From: a virus
DNA: 30,136 nucleotides
Virus record (IMG/VR): IMGVR_UViG_3300017782_000123
Span: 1-30,136 of that record
Reading direction: 5' to 3' (one strand)
This document shows, piece after piece, positions 13,293 to 23,234 of this stretch; the stretch's first letter is position 1; the number at the start of each line of letters is the position of its first letter. Under the pieces are notes generated by a model, which was not told the DNA's origin, did no database searches, and was given only the letters and a program-made list of their open reading frames with translations. The position numbers and the translations under genes were made by a program.

Positions 13293-14284
13293 CAGCCTAC
13301 GAAAAAGAGTGGTGGTTGACCATCACCAAAGCCCGGTACACCTTCATATAATTTTGTCTCAAGCTTTTCCTTCTCTTGATTACCCTCGGATAGCAGTTCA
13401 CTATAATTTGGTACACCACCTCCAAATAGATTTGTACCACTATATTTTCCACGTATCCGACCGATTATGATTTTTGTCAATGCGAGAGTGTATTGATATA
13501 CCCACGGTTCACTCACTAATTGATGCACAGGTCGCTCGACGTACGCTCCAACAATACCATAAAAGTGTGTTCTCCTAGCACCACCACCTGGCTCAGGTGT
13601 TAGAAACATTGTTTGTGTGCGATCATCAAATCTATAATAGTAGTCTTCAGATAGTAATTTTCTTCGTGTGTCAAGCCAATTTTTCATCGTAAACCAACTT
13701 ATCAAGTCAAAGCCATACTTACCTAATGCATAACTAAAATATGTTTGTTGTGCTAATGTTTGTTCCAGTGTGAATAGTGTGTTTATACCACTGCTACTAC
13801 CCTCTTCAAACGCGAATAGATCTATAACCTTTCTGTAATTATCAGTTAAATAATCATACCCTCTCATCGATGGATTTCCATCATTGTACGATACTGCAAA
13901 GTTCTTAGGACTCTCACCTATTGTACTCTTTCCTATCTCATACAAGTCTGTATCTAGTGTAGCCTCATCATCACTTGGTGTTGAATTTTTGAGTTGTTCT
14001 GTTGCGGTAAACAGAACATCCATTCGAAGACCTTTACCGGGCTCATACAACCGGGAATTGAATGTCAAGAGCTCTTCTGTATAACCAGCGAACTTGCTAA
14101 ACATCTCTATAGCGATGCTGATGTTCTCAAATACTTGATTTTGGTGTGCTTCTATATTTATCTGCGGATAGCCGAGTGTGTATGCTATACGAGTAGCGAG
14201 CTTCTCGTAAGAATCTACTATAGGGTTTAAATTGGTACTATAGAATGCGCTCAGTGGTTTTGTTGGTGTTGGTTCTTGGCTCAT
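13292..14284 (-). CDS. 13: Neck protein, T4 gp13-like
   Basis: A 330-aa virion protein. The N-terminal region (RIAYTLGYPQINIEAHQNQ, then IAIEMFSKFAGYTEELL) and the C-terminal block (YTLALTKIIIGRIRGKYSG followed by LFGGGVPNYSELLSEG and EKEKLETKL) follow the pattern of gp13-type neck proteins of environmental T4-like phages (309 aa in T4), which join the filled head to the tail. It lies upstream of the head block and just downstream of fibre genes, with ATGA overlap to the preceding gene and TGATG to the SNase gene. The match is by pattern memory rather than by a catalytic motif, so another connector-type structural protein is possible. No gp14 or tail-sheath genes are visible here. Confidence 0.6.
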   Translation of the reverse strand: MSQEPTPTKPLSAFYSTNLNPIVDSYEKLATRIAYTLGYPQINIEAHQNQVFENISIAIEMFSKFAGYTEELLTFNSRLYEPGKGLRMDVLFTATEQLKNSTPSDDEATLDTDLYEIGKSTIGESPKNFAVSYNDGNPSMRGYDYLTDNYRKVIDLFAFEEGSSSGINTLFTLEQTLAQQTYFSYALGKYGFDLISWFTMKNWLDTRRKLLSEDYYYRFDDRTQTMFLTPEPGGGARRTHFYGIVGAYVERPVHQLVSEPWVYQYTLALTKIIIGRIRGKYSGTNLFGGGVPNYSELLSEGNQEKEKLETKLYEGVPGFGDGQPPLFFVG

Positions 14285-15996
14285 GCTTCATCAGTCACTC
14301 CTACAATTATACCATTCACAATGTGTAATATGTTACCACCAACATTAACATCCTTGGTTATACCAATAACCTTGTCTCCAGTTGTGTTAGTTGTCGCGTA
14401 TGTATCAGAATTTATCTCACCTTCAATATCGAAACTACCAATCGCAGCTAGACTATCACCTTTCACCCAAAAGGCGTCTTTTAAATCTCTACCACCAGAC
14501 AATAACCTAGCGGTCGTGTCAAGGTCACCAGTCATTGTGTCACCATTGACGTTAATATATGTATCATCAAGTTGTTCGATGATTTGCTTCTCTGCAACTG
14601 TCATCCACTTGTTGTCATTATCAACATCAGATATATTATCCGACTCCAGAACTACATGTCCTGTCTGATCATTCACACTTGTTACATAAGCATCAGGTTT
14701 GGCTAGTTTACTATAACCAGAATATGCCTTTATCGATGAGTCGTATGCACCAGATGGGGCATCTATTTTAGCGATCAAATTATCATACGTGCTGGTCACA
14801 ATCACTATATCTCCACGCTGTATACCTTCAGCAGGATTCAAAGTTGCAACCTCTTCTGGATTTTGTACAGTATATGTTTGTGTGATGCTCAATTCCGGAA
14901 TTTGACCTTCCATCAACATACCATCACTATCCAACACAGCCCAATTAGAGCTAACTGTCTTAACATGTGTGTATGTGTCTTCCCAGTCAGCGCTGTTACT
15001 ATTGAGTGTTGTTGTGATGTCTGATACATCAGTTAAATATCCGGCTGCTCCATGATCACCCCATCCATACGCTTGCGACCAGTTGTCAACATTTGTCTGT
15101 GTGATGTTGTTAGCAACATGAGCTGCGAACACTGGATCAGTTTCTGTATAATTTGTTAAATATCCGGCTGCTCCATGATCACCCCATCCGTATGATTGCG
15201 ACCAGTTACCGCTATTACTCTCTACACTTGATTCGATATCTATGAAATCATCTTTTAGTTGAATGAAATCAACGTCTTGTAACAATGAACTGAACATCAA
15301 ACCACCACCGGTTGGTTTGATTGTTACGTATTCTCCTGGATTGCCACTATCATAACTAACAGGTGTATCATCCAACTCAACAAATGTATCTACATGTTGT
15401 CCTTCACCATGCAAATCTTTTGCTGTATACCATGTGTTATCTGCAGCGTTGTATTTTAGTACGTCATTGTTTTCAACTGTCGTCATATCAACGTCCAGCA
15501 AATCAGAAATCTTATTAGTGTTTGTGTCTGTATCAACATCTAATATCCAAGCAGCACTGTTTGTGTTTACAGTGGTGCGTACGTTAGAGAGTTCAGACAA
15601 TATAGAATCAACATTGGTATGATTGGCCCATTCAGCACTGTTCGTCATTACTATAGATGTAGTAGAGTCCCATGTAGAACTAACATTTTCTACTAGAGTT
15701 ACTCGATCCGAGACAGCTTGTATCTCATCACTCTCTTCCCAGGTTGAACGTAGATTGTTGACATCATTATAAACACTGTCTAGCTTGGCTCCGTCAGCGG
15801 ATATATCACGTCCGTTGATAGTTGTATCTGTAATTACTGTACCTTGTACACTCAACACACCAGTTATAGTTGAGTCGGTCAAATGCCGGGTGTTGTGACA
15901 ACTGTCGATCAAGCGAGCAAAATCATCACCGGTGGGGCGATCACCGTCCTCGAATCGCGCTTTTAAATCATCTAAATTTTTGTGTTCTGTCGTCAT
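14281..15996 (-). CDS. Fibre/adhesin protein with WGDH repeats
   Basis: A 571-aa modular tail-fibre-like protein. The N-terminus (DLKARFEDGDRPTGDDFARL, about 10-29) is the kind of anchor seen at the start of phage fibres. Two copies of YGWGDHGAAGYLT, about 41 residues apart (near residues 269 and 310), are typical beta-helix fibre repeats. A VTSVNDQTGHVVL segment follows near residue 432, and the C-terminal third carries LLSGGRDLKDAF, the same LSGG-x-DL motif found near the N-termini of the neighbouring fibres. A late-type CATAAATA lies six bases before the ATG. The stop overlaps the start of the gp13-like gene. It would be virion-associated, in tail fibre or baseplate; the receptor is unknown. 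Confidence 0.78.
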   Translation of the reverse strand: MTTEHKNLDDLKARFEDGDRPTGDDFARLIDSCHNTRHLTDSTITGVLSVQGTVITDTTINGRDISADGAKLDSVYNDVNNLRSTWEESDEIQAVSDRVTLVENVSSTWDSTTSIVMTNSAEWANHTNVDSILSELSNVRTTVNTNSAAWILDVDTDTNTNKISDLLDVDMTTVENNDVLKYNAADNTWYTAKDLHGEGQHVDTFVELDDTPVSYDSGNPGEYVTIKPTGGGLMFSSLLQDVDFIQLKDDFIDIESSVESNSGNWSQSYGWGDHGAAGYLTNYTETDPVFAAHVANNITQTNVDNWSQAYGWGDHGAAGYLTDVSDITTTLNSNSADWEDTYTHVKTVSSNWAVLDSDGMLMEGQIPELSITQTYTVQNPEEVATLNPAEGIQRGDIVIVTSTYDNLIAKIDAPSGAYDSSIKAYSGYSKLAKPDAYVTSVNDQTGHVVLESDNISDVDNDNKWMTVAEKQIIEQLDDTYINVNGDTMTGDLDTTARLLSGGRDLKDAFWVKGDSLAAIGSFDIEGEINSDTYATTNTTGDKVIGITKDVNVGGNILHIVNGIIVGVTDEA

Positions 15997-16002
15997 CCTA
16001 AA

Positions 16003-16010
16003 TATTTATG
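16003..16010 (-). promoter_or_regulatory. T4-late-like promoter for the 571-aa fibre gene
   Basis: CATAAATA on the minus strand, six bases before the ATG at 15996. The predicted transcript start is one base before the ATG. Confidence 0.6.
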
Positions 16011-16011
16011 C

Positions 16012-19000
16012 TCACAACAAGCCAGGTATCACACTTGTGTTGTTTTTGATTGTTTGTACATCTGATTTGACTGTGGTCATGTCAGACCCGCTAGCTAAAT
16101 CAGCTCCACCCACCGCGTTCTCCACTTGTGGTGTGATGTACTGCAACAGGAAACCTGTATCGTGTGTGAAGCTACCGGTGCCAGCTCCGGTGGTAGGGTT
16201 GGTGTCTATCACACTGGTGTTATCGTCTCTGTACAATCTACCGCCTTTGAGTATGGTGTCAACTGTGGTTGTGTTTTGTATTTTCAGGTCAACAACATCT
16301 GTGTTGATACGGTAATTCATACCATCAATTGGAGTGATTGCTCCGAAGAAATTGTCTATACCAGTGGATGTTGTGACACTGTATGCGTAAAAGGCATATA
16401 TCTCTTGTACGGTCACAACACCATCTGTTTCAGATGAATCGATCTGTAGATTTGTATAGTCGGCTGTAAATTCACTTGTTATAGTGCTGTGACTACCATC
16501 AATACCATTACCATTGTACACGGTGTCTTCTCGCTGATTCGCCTTGAAACTGATACCGCTTGACTGTGCCACACCAAACGTTTCATAAGGGAGCATTGCA
16601 GATGTGCCGCTTTGACATGTGACTCGCAATCGTATCTCATCACCTGGTTCAGCGAGATTGTTTGCATATGTACCGGTGTGTGTCACTTTTTCACCAGCAG
16701 TGCCTGTGACTGTTGTGTTCACAATCTGCCCGAGTCTGTCGGTCTCCATGTTGTACAATTGTATGGTACTACCAGCTTCTATGTTGGTCAATGTGTATGG
16801 CAACACGCTTATGTCTCCATATGTACCAACAATCTTAGAGTCATTTTGTAAAGTTATATCACCGTTACTCGTACCTATGTTGCCTACATACGTTTCAGAT
16901 TTGACTGTTATGGTACCATCAACTGTTGTTCCTAACAATTCTAATTCCTGTACTGCTAACATTGTACCACTCACCACTTCCGGAAAGAGCACTTTGTAGC
17001 TTGTGTATCTTGTGGTGTTGTCAAAATACAATGTTTTGTGCTGCACACCATCTGCGAAATTGTTTATGGTAGCAAATGTAGAAACACCTGCAGGGTTTGT
17101 GAAAGAACCCAACGGTGTGTCGATGATCTCTGTCCAAGTTGTACCGTTGTTTGATCCGTAAATTATTATTCTCTTGGGGTCACGGTCTCTAACGTCTGAT
17201 GAGAATACTTTAAACCCGGTGACCAAGCAACTATCTAAACCGGAGATGACCACTCCAGTGTCTGAACCAGGATTACTTACTAACCACTTTTCTATGCCTG
17301 TGTCTGTGTTGTTGTTGATCAAATGATCCACTGGATGGGTGCTGTTTGCTGTACCGGTACCAACCGCCTCAATTGTTGCACCTGTGGTCACATCACTTGG
17401 ACTATTTGCTATGTAATTGAACACTGCGGTGGCTTGATCGTCAAACACCACATGATTGTGTTTGGCTAAAATTGTATCGCCTTGTCTGTCAACAATTGGT
17501 TCATGTTGACCAGTGTAATTCTGCTGCAACCAATATTTAGCAACATCATAAAAAATCTCAGGTGTGTCGACTGTCGTGTAACCGCTTGCGGTTGTTTCAT
17601 CAACAGTGATTGTCTGATCATTAATCATCACATTGTTAACAGTCAATACGCCAGTTCCTTCGAGTGATGTTTTGACGGTGTTCAACATTTTTTCATACTT
17701 ACAAAAACAAAACTTGAATATATCATCATCGTTGTTCATCACGCCTCGACGATCCATTCGAAAGTAATTATCAAATCTACTTGTATCATAATTCGAGTAT
17801 GATATACCCGAACCTGTGTCCACATCACGCCACGCTGTTTCAGCACCGTTCAAATCGATCACATAAGGGCCTCCATATGTTCGTGTTGCAAATTTTTGAC
17901 CGGGGTGATATTCTTTCAATGATCCACCAATCATGACCGGAAAGGAGTCTGTCACACCAGTAGAGTCAGTTGATTTGCTGTATGTGCGTGTTGTGGTATG
18001 ATCATATTCAATCGCTGGTACTAATCTATTTGCGTAAAACTTATGTATAGCTCCTCCGGATGTGTACCCATTGTTGGAGCCAGGCCAGTTTGTACTCAAC
18101 ACGACATCAGAACCAGTGATACTATTTATTGTGTGTGTTGATCCATTGAGTGTTGACCCAATACTACCAACAACATCAACAATATATATTTTGTTCCCTA
18201 CTGCAATACCTGTTGTGCTATCAACCGTTATCTTCACTTTCGGTGTCTCGGCACCATTACTAGCAATTGCAGTGATGTTGATGGATAGTGCCTGTGAATG
18301 GTTTACTGTACCAACAACATCAGTACCATCCAGATAATGTAATGTGAGATTGTCTGTATCCACCACCGTGACTTTCTTATACCCATTTATAAAATCACCA
18401 TTACTCGTCCCGGAACTGTTGGCGAAGCCTTGGAGCATCACACAATCACCTGTTGTGTAGCCGTGTGACGGCATGTACACATTGGGTGGAGTTGCAGCTG
18501 TTACGGACACCGGACCTTCATTACTTTTAGGCGACTGGTTTTTTATCGCCGTATGTTTGGCAAATAGTGATGGGTAGTCTCGTGTGTATACCTTCACATT
18601 TCCAATGGGTGTGTTTCCTGAGTCTCTCACATCCATCTGAACATCTTTGTGTATCTCACACGCGTTCTGCAGATTAGTACCAGTTGTCTTTCTCCACATT
18701 GGTCTGAATTTTGTACCATCAGAACAGTTGGTCAATGTCAACAGCACGTGCCCGTGATCACCAGTGGATGTACCGTAATCATAATCGTATGTATTCTCAC
18801 TTATGTCCAGATCTCGGATCGGTAGCTCATAATAACTAGTGTATGTGTTCATCATGGAACCATTGACCAGCTTGAAACCTACAGTGTCTAGAGACTTAAA
18901 ATTCCCGATATCTGTATTGACCAAACTCACATTATTCGTGAGACCGTTACCCATGCTACGTGCCTCAATTTGAAATGAGGGATGTGTGTTTAATATTGTG

Positions 19001-19734
19001 AGATATTTCCAATCAACAGTACCCCCCGCGCTCCAAGGCTTGGAAAAAACTGCTGTGCCACCACGTGCGCGGAAATGTGTTCGAGAACCGGCACTGAAAC
19101 ATGCATCTCTTGGATTCCAGTTGTCACCAGCGTAACCAGTGAAAAACATACCAGTGCCTTTGGAGTACTTGATTCTACCGTTGGCGATATATTCTTTACC
19201 GTACTCGAAGCCTGCATAACTCCGGCAACGTGTACTGCCGGTGGAAGTCAGAGTATCACCTATAGATTTAAACCAAAATGTGACATCATTACCACTGATC
19301 GATTTTATCAAATGTGCTCTGCCATTAAACTTGCCAACACCAGCACTATCACCACCGATACCTTGAAAGTATAATGACACACCTACAATGTATTGGCTTG
19401 GCAGACTACCGCTGAATGTCACAACAACATGACCATCACTATCTGTTGTTATTTGAGTGATACCATACTTCCAACCATCACCTCTCTCTGAGCCAGATAT
19501 ACTCATAGTTGTATCAAAATCTGTTGTATGATCATGATGGAATATCATCACTTCATTCTCCGGATCCACTGACAATCCACCAGTTACCCTCAATCGGTTT
19601 TGACCAAAATCATAATATGTGATACCTTCATCCTCGGTGATTGTCACTCCAGTGTTACCCGCCAGCCCGGAAAGATCGGCGTCTCTACCACTCTGAACAA
19701 TTATTTTATTTGCGTCTGGATTTGCGAAACTCAA
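16012..19734 (-). CDS. Large adhesin with an F5/8 type C (discoidin) domain
   Basis: A 1240-aa virion protein, the largest gene in the window. Residues about 800-935 form a discoidin-like domain: DRDPKRIIIYGSNNGTTW, a middle strand with TRYTSYKVLFPEV, and the closing LAVQELELLG; in other proteins this jelly roll binds sugars or lipids. Residues 1-790 are beta-rich, with GGLSVDPENEVMIFHHD-type segments but no named family. Residues about 1000-1240 are homologous to most of the neighbouring 275-aa protein. It starts at a TTG (19734) whose TTGA overlaps the stop of that neighbour; no nearby ATG fits better, so coupling probably drives translation. Likely a receptor-binding fibre. Confidence 0.8.
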   Translation of the reverse strand: MSFANPDANKIIVQSGRDADLSGLAGNTGVTITEDEGITYYDFGQNRLRVTGGLSVDPENEVMIFHHDHTTDFDTTMSISGSERGDGWKYGITQITTDSDGHVVVTFSGSLPSQYIVGVSLYFQGIGGDSAGVGKFNGRAHLIKSISGNDVTFWFKSIGDTLTSTGSTRCRSYAGFEYGKEYIANGRIKYSKGTGMFFTGYAGDNWNPRDACFSAGSRTHFRARGGTAVFSKPWSAGGTVDWKYLTILNTHPSFQIEARSMGNGLTNNVSLVNTDIGNFKSLDTVGFKLVNGSMMNTYTSYYELPIRDLDISENTYDYDYGTSTGDHGHVLLTLTNCSDGTKFRPMWRKTTGTNLQNACEIHKDVQMDVRDSGNTPIGNVKVYTRDYPSLFAKHTAIKNQSPKSNEGPVSVTAATPPNVYMPSHGYTTGDCVMLQGFANSSGTSNGDFINGYKKVTVVDTDNLTLHYLDGTDVVGTVNHSQALSINITAIASNGAETPKVKITVDSTTGIAVGNKIYIVDVVGSIGSTLNGSTHTINSITGSDVVLSTNWPGSNNGYTSGGAIHKFYANRLVPAIEYDHTTTRTYSKSTDSTGVTDSFPVMIGGSLKEYHPGQKFATRTYGGPYVIDLNGAETAWRDVDTGSGISYSNYDTSRFDNYFRMDRRGVMNNDDDIFKFCFCKYEKMLNTVKTSLEGTGVLTVNNVMINDQTITVDETTASGYTTVDTPEIFYDVAKYWLQQNYTGQHEPIVDRQGDTILAKHNHVVFDDQATAVFNYIANSPSDVTTGATIEAVGTGTANSTHPVDHLINNNTDTGIEKWLVSNPGSDTGVVISGLDSCLVTGFKVFSSDVRDRDPKRIIIYGSNNGTTWTEIIDTPLGSFTNPAGVSTFATINNFADGVQHKTLYFDNTTRYTSYKVLFPEVVSGTMLAVQELELLGTTVDGTITVKSETYVGNIGTSNGDITLQNDSKIVGTYGDISVLPYTLTNIEAGSTIQLYNMETDRLGQIVNTTVTGTAGEKVTHTGTYANNLAEPGDEIRLRVTCQSGTSAMLPYETFGVAQSSGISFKANQREDTVYNGNGIDGSHSTITSEFTADYTNLQIDSSETDGVVTVQEIYAFYAYSVTTSTGIDNFFGAITPIDGMNYRINTDVVDLKIQNTTTVDTILKGGRLYRDDNTSVIDTNPTTGAGTGSFTHDTGFLLQYITPQVENAVGGADLASGSDMTTVKSDVQTIKNNTSVIPGLL

Positions 19735-20558
19735 GATGTGTAAATTGCTGTTATAAGATTTAAATTAGGATCTGATTTGATCGCTGCCACATCTGTTTTG
19801 ACCGTGGCCATGTCTGTGGCACTGGCCATTGTGTTGCCAAGTGCAGCTTCAACTTGTGGTTGTATGAACTGTAACAAAAATCCTGTGTCGTGTGTGATGG
19901 TACCGTAATTCTGATTTGAGTCTGTGTACACAACAGTTGTTTCATTTGACCGGAACAATCTACCACCCATCAGATTAACATCGTTTGCTCCGGTGTTTTG
20001 TATTTTGAGATCAGCATGATCAATATTGACACGAAAATTGAGGCCATCCACCGGTGTGATGGCGTTGTAAAATGTTGTGATACCTGTTGATGTGGTTTGT
20101 AAATATGCAAAATAGCTGTACAGTTGTTGTACGGACACCTGATATGGTGATATCGTGTCAGATAAATTTATCAATATGTTTGTACCGTCAGGTGTCATGG
20201 TCAAGCCGGTAGTGGAGTCTCCATTCGGTCCAGCGAATATACTACCGTCAATACCAATATCATCATACACCGTGTCACTTTGCTGTGATTGCGGAAACGT
20301 CAATCCTGCGCTGTTTATCACACCCACAACCTCCAATGGCAACAATGCAGTCGCACCAGCTTGACATGTGACCCGCATGCGTATTGTGTCACCAGCACTT
20401 ACATTAGCACTTTCCAGATCAACCGTGGTGCTGAATGTGTTGCCTTCAGAAATCGTTGGTTGATCGTTATATAACTCAACACCCACGGTCACATTCCACA
20501 ATTGTATACGCGAACCGTTTTCAATCTCCGGTGCTGTGATGTCTACGAGGGTTGCCAT
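19731..20558 (-). CDS. Fibre-associated protein, paralogue of the adhesin C-terminus
   Basis: A 275-aa protein. Matching blocks with the C-terminal part of the 1240-aa adhesin are QSDTVYDDIGIDGS against REDTVYNGNGIDGS, TTSTGITTFYNAITPVDGL against TTSTGIDNFFGAITPIDGM, THDTGFLLQFIQPQVEAALG against THDTGFLLQYITPQVENAVG, and a final ATDMATVKTDVAAIK. The module was therefore either duplicated out of the big gene or fused into it. The ATG overlaps the stop of the upstream fibre gene (TAATG) and its stop overlaps the TTG of the big adhesin, so all three are coupled. It probably forms a trimeric tip or a connector with its paralogue; this is inference. Confidence 0.75.
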   Translation of the reverse strand: MATLVDITAPEIENGSRIQLWNVTVGVELYNDQPTISEGNTFSTTVDLESANVSAGDTIRMRVTCQAGATALLPLEVVGVINSAGLTFPQSQQSDTVYDDIGIDGSIFAGPNGDSTTGLTMTPDGTNILINLSDTISPYQVSVQQLYSYFAYLQTTSTGITTFYNAITPVDGLNFRVNIDHADLKIQNTGANDVNLMGGRLFRSNETTVVYTDSNQNYGTITHDTGFLLQFIQPQVEAALGNTMASATDMATVKTDVAAIKSDPNLNLITAIYTS

Positions 20559-23206
20559 TAACTATAGCTCCTGGTTGTGGAGCTCAACGCTCCTGTGGTG
20601 GTATATGCTAAATTTTTCGTCAATGTGGCTCGAGTGCTTCCACCTTGTACATCACGTGTGACCACGCTGGTCAATTGACCAGAACCATTGTAAGTTAGAT
20701 CACGCTCGAACAAAGCAGTGCTTTTACTGTCAGTCACCCACACATACACACCAGTCAATTGATTGGTGTTTGAATAAGTCATCTCACTGTAAAAGTTAGT
20801 GTTTGCATAATTGTACAAATCTTCCAATGCGGCCCGGTCTTTCTTGTTCTGCCATTGCTGAGTTGTACCGTTCACATACACCAATACATCTCCACCAGAT
20901 AGTGATGTCATTGAAGTGTCAGTTGCATCAGCAATTGTGGTAACACCTTCACCCGTGTATGCTTCTAATGAAATTGTATTTGTTGTGCCGGTTTCATCTG
21001 TGTACGATAGTGTATCATTCGACAGTGTGAGTGATGTGTTTGTCTCACTTGTCAAATAGTTTTCATCCGCATGGTTGCCCCATGCATGTGCCGACTCCCA
21101 ATCCGCGCTGTTGTTGTTGACCGTGGTTGTGACATGCAATGCGTCTTGATGTTGTGTAACATCGTTCTCAGAAACGCTTGTCAAATAGTTTCCATCCGCA
21201 TGGTTGCCCCAGCCGTGAGCCGACTCCCAATTGCTGCTGGCTGCTAAAACGCTAGCATAAACACTATCCCAACCGGCACTGTTGTTGTTAACTGCTGTGT
21301 ATGTGTTGTCCCAGTTGGATATTTTGGTGTTGTCTTGTGTCCACTTGTCACCAATTTGATTGGTTATGGTGGTTGAAAAATTTGCATCATCACCAAGCGC
21401 GGCAGCTAATTCATTCAAGGTATCTAATGCCGCCGGTGCACTGTCAACAAGATCAGACACTTTATTGTCAACATACGCACTGGTAGCATAATTTTGTGTG
21501 TTGTGATCACCCCACCCGTACGCTGTGTTCCAGTTGGCACTGTTCGTTGAGACTGTACTGGTGGTGCCTTGCCAGTCTTGTATCCTGGTAGAATCTACAT
21601 AATGTGTTGTTTGGTTGCTAGGATAAAAATTGTGTCTTGAATACACTTTACCGAATTGAGCATCAATTTGAAATACTGTGGCGTTGCCGCTATTCTCGAA
21701 AATGAAACTGTTACCCGCTCCGGATGCGGCTCTGTACCTCAACGCATAATTTGTGGAACCGCTTATCCCGGCCGGTGCATATTCGCCTTTTGGATTATTG
21801 GTGTTGTTAGCTAGTGAATTACATAGATAATGTACCCAATTAGTATCATTACTTTGCCAGAAGTATATTCCATGTCCTGTACCGCCATTAGTACCGTTCA
21901 TTACCTCCAGTTTGGCTCCACCAGTGTTTTGTAGTTTACCGGAGAAATTTACCTCTCCTGTGAAAGTGTCACCGGTGGTGGTGGCGTAGTTTTGTGTGCT
22001 ATGATCACCCCATCCATATGCTGTGTCCCAATTGGATATTTTGGTGTCGTCTTGTGTCCATTTTGTACCAATCGCGGATGTTACAGTGGTTGAGAAGTTA
22101 GCATCATCGCCAAGTGCGGCAGCTAATTCGTTCAACGTGTCTAATGTTGCAGGTGCACTGTCAACGAGAGTAGACACCTTATGGTCAACATACGCACTTG
22201 TGGCGTAATTTTGTGTGCTGTGATCATCCCAACCATATGCTTCATTCCAATTGGCACTCGTTGCAACAACACTAGCATGAGTGCTGTCCCAATCTGCACT
22301 GTTCGTTGAGACTGTACTGGTGGTGCCTTGCCAGTCTTGTATCCTGGTAGAATCCACATAATGTGTTGTTTGGTTGCTAGGATAAAAACTATCACGTGAG
22401 TACACTTTACCGTTATTTGATCCGATAGAGAACAGTGCCACATCATCAGAATTTTCGAATATAAATGAATTACTAGAGCGGTTGTCGGAACGGAATCTAA
22501 ACGCATGATTAACACGACCATCTATAGAAGCTACAGTTGTTCCGCCTTCAGGATTAAGCCCTGTACCCACTTTAGCCATGTATTGCACCCAGTCAGGGGT
22601 ACTTGAATCCCACATGTATATGCCGTGTGTAGCTCCGGAGTTGTTGCTTGCGTTCATTACCTCCAGTTTGGCTCCACCGGTGTTTGTTATTTTACCTTCA
22701 AAGCTTACAGCTCCTGTGAAAGTGTCACCGGTGGTGGTGGCGTAGTTTTGTGTGCTATGATCACCCCACCCATGCGCTGTGTCCCAATTGGATATTTTGG
22801 TGTCGTCTTGTGTCCATTTTGTACCAATCGCGGATGTTACAGTGGTTGAAAAATTTGCATCATCACCAAGTGCGGCAGCTAATTCATTCAACGTGTCTAA
22901 TGTTGCAGGTGCACTGTCAACAAGGCTGGAGACTTTGTGATCAACATACGCGCTTGTGGCGTAATTTTGTGTGCTGTGGTCATCCCAACCATATGCTTCA
23001 TTCCAATTACCACTGTTTGATGCGAGTATTGTTTCAATATCAGATAGATCAAACAGATCTCTTAAGTCGCTACCTCCGCTTAATATAGTACCTGTGGTGC
23101 AAGTGATGTCACTACCGCTAAGTGCACCATTCACGTCAAGCACTAAGTGCTTGTTCGAGCCTACGGTCATACCGTTTCTCACATTAAATTCTATATCTGC
23201 TGCCAT
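20558..23206 (-). CDS. Fibre protein with two near-identical 250-residue repeats
   Basis: An 882-aa fibre. The N-terminal anchor (EFNVRNGMTVGSNKH, then ILSGGSDLRDLFDL) is shared with neighbouring fibres. Then two copies, about 252 residues apart, of a unit containing LNELAAALGDDANFSTTV, WDTAHGWGDHSTQNYATTTG, GGAKLEVMN, SFIFENS and THYVDSTRIQDWQGTTSTVS, followed by a shorter third copy, WGNHADGNYLTS repeats and a C-terminal tail rich in Thr and Ser. Inside each unit a variable patch differs (MWDSSTPDWVQYM against FWQSNDTNWVHYL), the likely contact surface. A Shine-Dalgarno-like AGGGGAAAGGGA precedes the ATG. The DNA repeats are so similar that recombination could change the unit number. Confidence 0.82.
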   Translation of the reverse strand: MAADIEFNVRNGMTVGSNKHLVLDVNGALSGSDITCTTGTILSGGSDLRDLFDLSDIETILASNSGNWNEAYGWDDHSTQNYATSAYVDHKVSSLVDSAPATLDTLNELAAALGDDANFSTTVTSAIGTKWTQDDTKISNWDTAHGWGDHSTQNYATTTGDTFTGAVSFEGKITNTGGAKLEVMNASNNSGATHGIYMWDSSTPDWVQYMAKVGTGLNPEGGTTVASIDGRVNHAFRFRSDNRSSNSFIFENSDDVALFSIGSNNGKVYSRDSFYPSNQTTHYVDSTRIQDWQGTTSTVSTNSADWDSTHASVVATSANWNEAYGWDDHSTQNYATSAYVDHKVSTLVDSAPATLDTLNELAAALGDDANFSTTVTSAIGTKWTQDDTKISNWDTAYGWGDHSTQNYATTTGDTFTGEVNFSGKLQNTGGAKLEVMNGTNGGTGHGIYFWQSNDTNWVHYLCNSLANNTNNPKGEYAPAGISGSTNYALRYRAASGAGNSFIFENSGNATVFQIDAQFGKVYSRHNFYPSNQTTHYVDSTRIQDWQGTTSTVSTNSANWNTAYGWGDHNTQNYATSAYVDNKVSDLVDSAPAALDTLNELAAALGDDANFSTTITNQIGDKWTQDNTKISNWDNTYTAVNNNSAGWDSVYASVLAASSNWESAHGWGNHADGNYLTSVSENDVTQHQDALHVTTTVNNNSADWESAHAWGNHADENYLTSETNTSLTLSNDTLSYTDETGTTNTISLEAYTGEGVTTIADATDTSMTSLSGGDVLVYVNGTTQQWQNKKDRAALEDLYNYANTNFYSEMTYSNTNQLTGVYVWVTDSKSTALFERDLTYNGSGQLTSVVTRDVQGGSTRATLTKNLAYTTTGALSSTTRSYS
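21537..22388. repeat. 93-bp near-identical direct repeat in the fibre gene
   Basis: Copies at 21537-21629 and 22296-22388 differ at about one position and are 759 bases apart. They encode the segment ending each large repeat unit (YPSNQTTHYVDSTRIQDW). Confidence 0.85.
21955..22922. repeat. About 212-bp near-identical direct repeat in the fibre gene
   Basis: Copies at 21955-22166 and 22711-22922 are 756 bases apart and differ at only a few positions, while the DNA between copies has diverged much more. They encode the DTLNELAAALGDDANF and WGDHSTQNYATTTG part of the unit. A more diverged third copy starts near 21300. Confidence 0.85.
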
Positions 23207-23234
23207 TTTTTAGGTTCCCTTTCCCCTACATATA

